64,000 nucleotides of DNA from Acanthosepion esculentum (lineage: Eukaryota; Mollusca; Cephalopoda; Sepiida; Sepiidae), in the NCBI GenBank assembly GCA_964036315.1, contig OZ038510.1, positions 80,010,349 to 80,074,348 on the forward strand, given 5' to 3'. The notes under the pieces are model-generated. The model was not told the origin of the DNA. It was given only the letters and a program-made list of their open reading frames with translations, and did not search any database. Positions 62,058 through 64,000 of the stretch are shown piece after piece. The position numbers were made by a program, and so were the translations under genes. Numbering within the stretch: position 1 is the stretch's first letter; each line of letters starts with the position of its first letter.

Positions 62058-62442
62058 GGACTGGCGCTAGAGAATCACAAACAAAGAACTGTACCAAATA
62101 ACAGAAACCGCATCACCTGATGACTACCAACAGCGGCAACAATAAAAAAAGGAAAGCACCTGTAGCTCGAAGAGAAAATAATGACGTAATTAAAATATTG
62201 ACGTTCTATATTACTTCAAATAAAAGGCTAGAAAGGAAACCACCATCGATATCAGAAGGAGCGATAACAGCTACTGGACTATTATATTAAAAAAAAAGGG
62301 TTTTAAGAGAAAGATTTTATAAATTTCAGCCGAAAACGGTATTGGCTCTTCGGTGAATGAATGCCAAATGTTTCCTTAGAGGGAAACAGCTAATATTAAC
62401 CTATATCTATGTTGGTTTGGAAATAACACCAAGCACTAGTTA
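62058..62442. repeat. Dispersed repeat Y, copy 2
   Basis: Direct-orientation match to 27830-28195. This copy keeps GGCGCTAGAGAATCAC, GTACCAAATAACAGAAAC, GGAGCGATAACAG and GAATGCCAAATGTTTCCTTA...GGGAAACAG. Confidence 0.7.
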
Positions 62443-62488
62443 GTTTTTAACATAAATGCTAGGGATCGACATTTTATGCTGTCTTCGA

Positions 62489-62490
<2 letters not shown>

Positions 62491-62566
<76 letters not shown>
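62491..62566. repeat. (TA)n microsatellite
   Basis: Pure TA tract of 76 bp. Confidence 0.97.
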
Positions 62567-62570
<4 letters not shown>

Positions 62571-62649
62571 GTCTAAATAAAGAGAAAAAACAGTTAGGTT
62601 TAGAATACACAGGTCTTTAGCTCGATACAACACAGAGCATAATAATATA

Positions 62650-62656
<7 letters not shown>

Positions 62657-62704
<48 letters not shown>

Positions 62705-62900
62705 GAAATATAGTCATAAGGTGTGCTATATTTATGGGATAAAGTGCTCAATATCAGAGATAGAGCGTGTGTAAATATAAAAGTGAACATAGAAGTCAAC
62801 TCTTAGAGGCGACAGTCTGTTTCATGCTAGATGCAATCGTCGGGCCACGAGGGCTGTTATTTTTCTCGGCTATTTATATATAGTCATATATATATGACTA
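62657..62900 (-). repeat. Ribozyme-bearing dispersed repeat, copy C
   Basis: Reverse-complement copy of 17641-17945. From the plus strand it starts with (TA)n (62657-62700), then TGAAGAAATATAGTC, TCAATATCAGAGATAGAG and GTAAATATAAAAGTGAACAT, then the hammerhead segment and CTGTTATTTTTCTCGGC. It faces copy D across a short spacer. Confidence 0.88.
62797..62856 (-). ncRNA. Hammerhead ribozyme-like motif, copy C (core mutated)
   Basis: Read on the minus strand: CAGCCCT, CGT, GGC, then CCGACGA (a T-to-C change in the conserved CUGA), TTGCATCTAGCAT, GAAA, CA-GAC-TG, UC, GCC, TCT, AAGAGTTG. The layout equals copy D and has the same length (60 nt), but the core change should abolish cleavage. Confidence 0.5.
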
Positions 62901-62904
62901 CCCA

Positions 62905-63034
62905 CAATGACTACCCACAATGCACCACTGACCCGTATATATAAATAGCCGAGAAAAATAACAGCACTCGTGGCCTGATGATTGCATCTAGCATGAAACA
63001 GGCTGTCGCCTCTAAGTGTTGACTTCTATGTACA

Positions 63035-63106
<72 letters not shown>
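62905..63106 (+). repeat. Ribozyme-bearing dispersed repeat, copy D
   Basis: Plus-strand copy: CACAATGCACCACTGACCCG, TATATATAAATAGCCGAG, AAAAATAACAG, the hammerhead segment, CTTCTATGTACACTTTTATA, then (TA)n. The part between TTTTATAT and the terminal tract in copy A is deleted here. Confidence 0.88.
62962..63021 (+). ncRNA. Candidate type I hammerhead ribozyme (best copy, D)
   Basis: Pieces in order: CAGCACT (62962-62968), CGT, GGC (62972-62974), core CTGATGA (62975-62981), helix II TTGC-ATCTA-GCAT (62982-62994), core GAAA (62995-62998), helix III CA-GGC-TG (62999-63005), UC completing the GUC site with predicted cleavage after 63007, GCC (63008-63010), a short loop, and AGTGTTG (63015-63021). 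Helix I is GGC/GCC plus CAGCACT/AGTGTTG, seven pairs with one G-U, around an internal loop. Helix II has three pairs with a U-U mismatch next to the core, which is not ideal. A 2-bp helix III closed by three nucleotides matches the minimal type I hammerheads reported in Penelope-like elements and animal retrozymes. Activity is not shown. Confidence 0.62.
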
Positions 63107-63109
<3 letters not shown>

Positions 63110-63229
63110 CAATAAAATAGTAGGATTGCTATAGATATTTTGTTTAATTTTCAAAATTATATATATATATATAAAAAATCCTAAAAACGCAGTTCACGTG
63201 GCATTAGTACAGCTTCTTATGTTTGTTTG

Positions 63230-63775
63230 TTTTTTCTTTTTTTCCAGTATCATCCCAAGCAAGCCAGTACAGCCACTGGCACGCAAGGGGTTAAAAGTTG
63301 TGAACGAATTTGGAACAGAAACATTAGTAATGAGTAGATACAGAAAAGTGTCATCGGGATGACAGTAGATAGAGATTGACATTGCATTTAAAGTTTTGCA
63401 GATTAAAGTCGGCTGGAAAGCATGGACCCGGTAGGGAGCTCCACAAGTGAGAAGTGCTAGAGAAGAAACTGTCAACATAGAACTTACGGCTACGTCTTGC
63501 TAGCTCTACTGTATGAGCGTATGTATCTTGAGCTAATCTAGAACTGTGCTTAAATTCATGCAGTCTATGTACCGTAGGGAAGATCTCATTCGAACAATTA
63601 CCATGAAAGAATTTATTTAAAAAAAAAAAAAAAAGGCACAGAGAGGCAACCTTACGGCGGTAGGCAAGTGATTGAAGCCAAGCCGACAGATCAGGAGCGA
63701 TAATATTGTGTGGGTGACAAAATGAGGATCGTTCGGTTGGCAAGTTTATAAGCAGTAAATTCGACCTATCCAAGC
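63230..63775 (-). pseudogene. LINE 3' end, second subfamily
   Basis: On the minus strand it shows IIAPDLSAWLQSLAYRRKV, ASLCLF, FFHGNCSNEIF, VDSFFSSTSHLWSSLPG and NFKCNVNLYLLSSR: the same reverse transcriptase C-terminus as the copies at 14255 and 22724. A plus-strand A run (63619-63634) has expanded inside the YKYFHG block. The 3' hairpin has the same outer arms (CCCTTGC, GCTTGGG) but a different inner stem, CCAGT/ACTGG. The element is 5'-truncated and dead. Confidence 0.8.
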
Positions 63776-63780
63776 AAACG

Positions 63781-63880
63781 AACCTCAGTGGCAGAATAGG
63801 TTATGGCACGTCAGAGTATATGACGGTTCCGTATAGGATACAGTGTCCGAATCCTGTCGGAGGACGAATATTTTCTATGG
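63781..63880 (+). repeat. Possible tRNA-like SINE head
   Basis: CAGTGGCAGAATAGGTTATG resembles an A box and GTGTCCGAATCCTG, about 45 bp on, a B box. There is no second copy in the window to confirm it. Confidence 0.3.
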
Positions 63881-64000
63881 AAATTTCTCGGACACTCAGG
63901 CCGGTAAATGTTATTTAATACTGTTTATTATAAACAGAGCGACAGAAATAATTTGTAAAAAGGATTAGAAAGAAGTAAATCTATATTTTTTTTTAAGGTT

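Overview
The window is repeat-dominated invertebrate DNA with no convincing host gene. About 39 kb of the 64 kb lies in three satellite arrays. Most of the rest is decayed transposable elements, minisatellites and (TA)n tracts. The non-LTR, Penelope-like, Tc1/mariner, pogo, hAT, piggyBac and tRNA-SINE debris, with very long (TA)n tracts, fits a metazoan. A mollusc, probably a cephalopod such as an octopus, is my best guess from the look of the retroelement proteins. It is not proven by anything in the sequence.

Layout. 411-13449: a 69-bp satellite, about 189 copies, open in two forward frames, joined directly to a 17-bp minisatellite (13450-13918). 13.9-30.8 kb: a mosaic of LINE 3' ends (all on the minus strand), an AT minisatellite, a Tc1-like transposase fragment, a Penelope-like element split by a LINE, a ribozyme-bearing dispersed repeat, a complete miniature LTR element inside an older ~175-bp repeat, a dimeric tRNA-SINE with clear target-site duplications, an RTE-like reverse transcriptase tail, a dead mariner and an internally deleted pogo/Tigger element. 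30801-52502: a 68-bp AT-rich satellite, about 319 copies, with higher-order structure. 52.5-64 kb: a piggyBac-type MITE, a nest of hAT-like elements in which one internal 38-bp segment has grown to about 115 copies, a mariner-type MITE, a second Penelope-like remnant, a head-to-head pair of the ribozyme repeat, and another LINE end.

Most interesting: a dispersed repeat seen four times (17.7, 52.8, 62.8 and 63.0 kb). Its best copy can be drawn as a compact type I hammerhead ribozyme with core CTGATGA...GAAA, a 2-bp helix III, a GUC cleavage site and a two-part helix I. Penelope-like fragments lie near three of the copies, which fits the known link between Penelope-like elements and minimal type I hammerheads. 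Second is the birth of the 38-bp satellite from inside a hAT-like transposon, with single-copy precursors still present on both sides. All protein-like stretches are transposon remnants carrying stops, frameshifts or truncations. Family names come from motif recognition by eye, not from a search.
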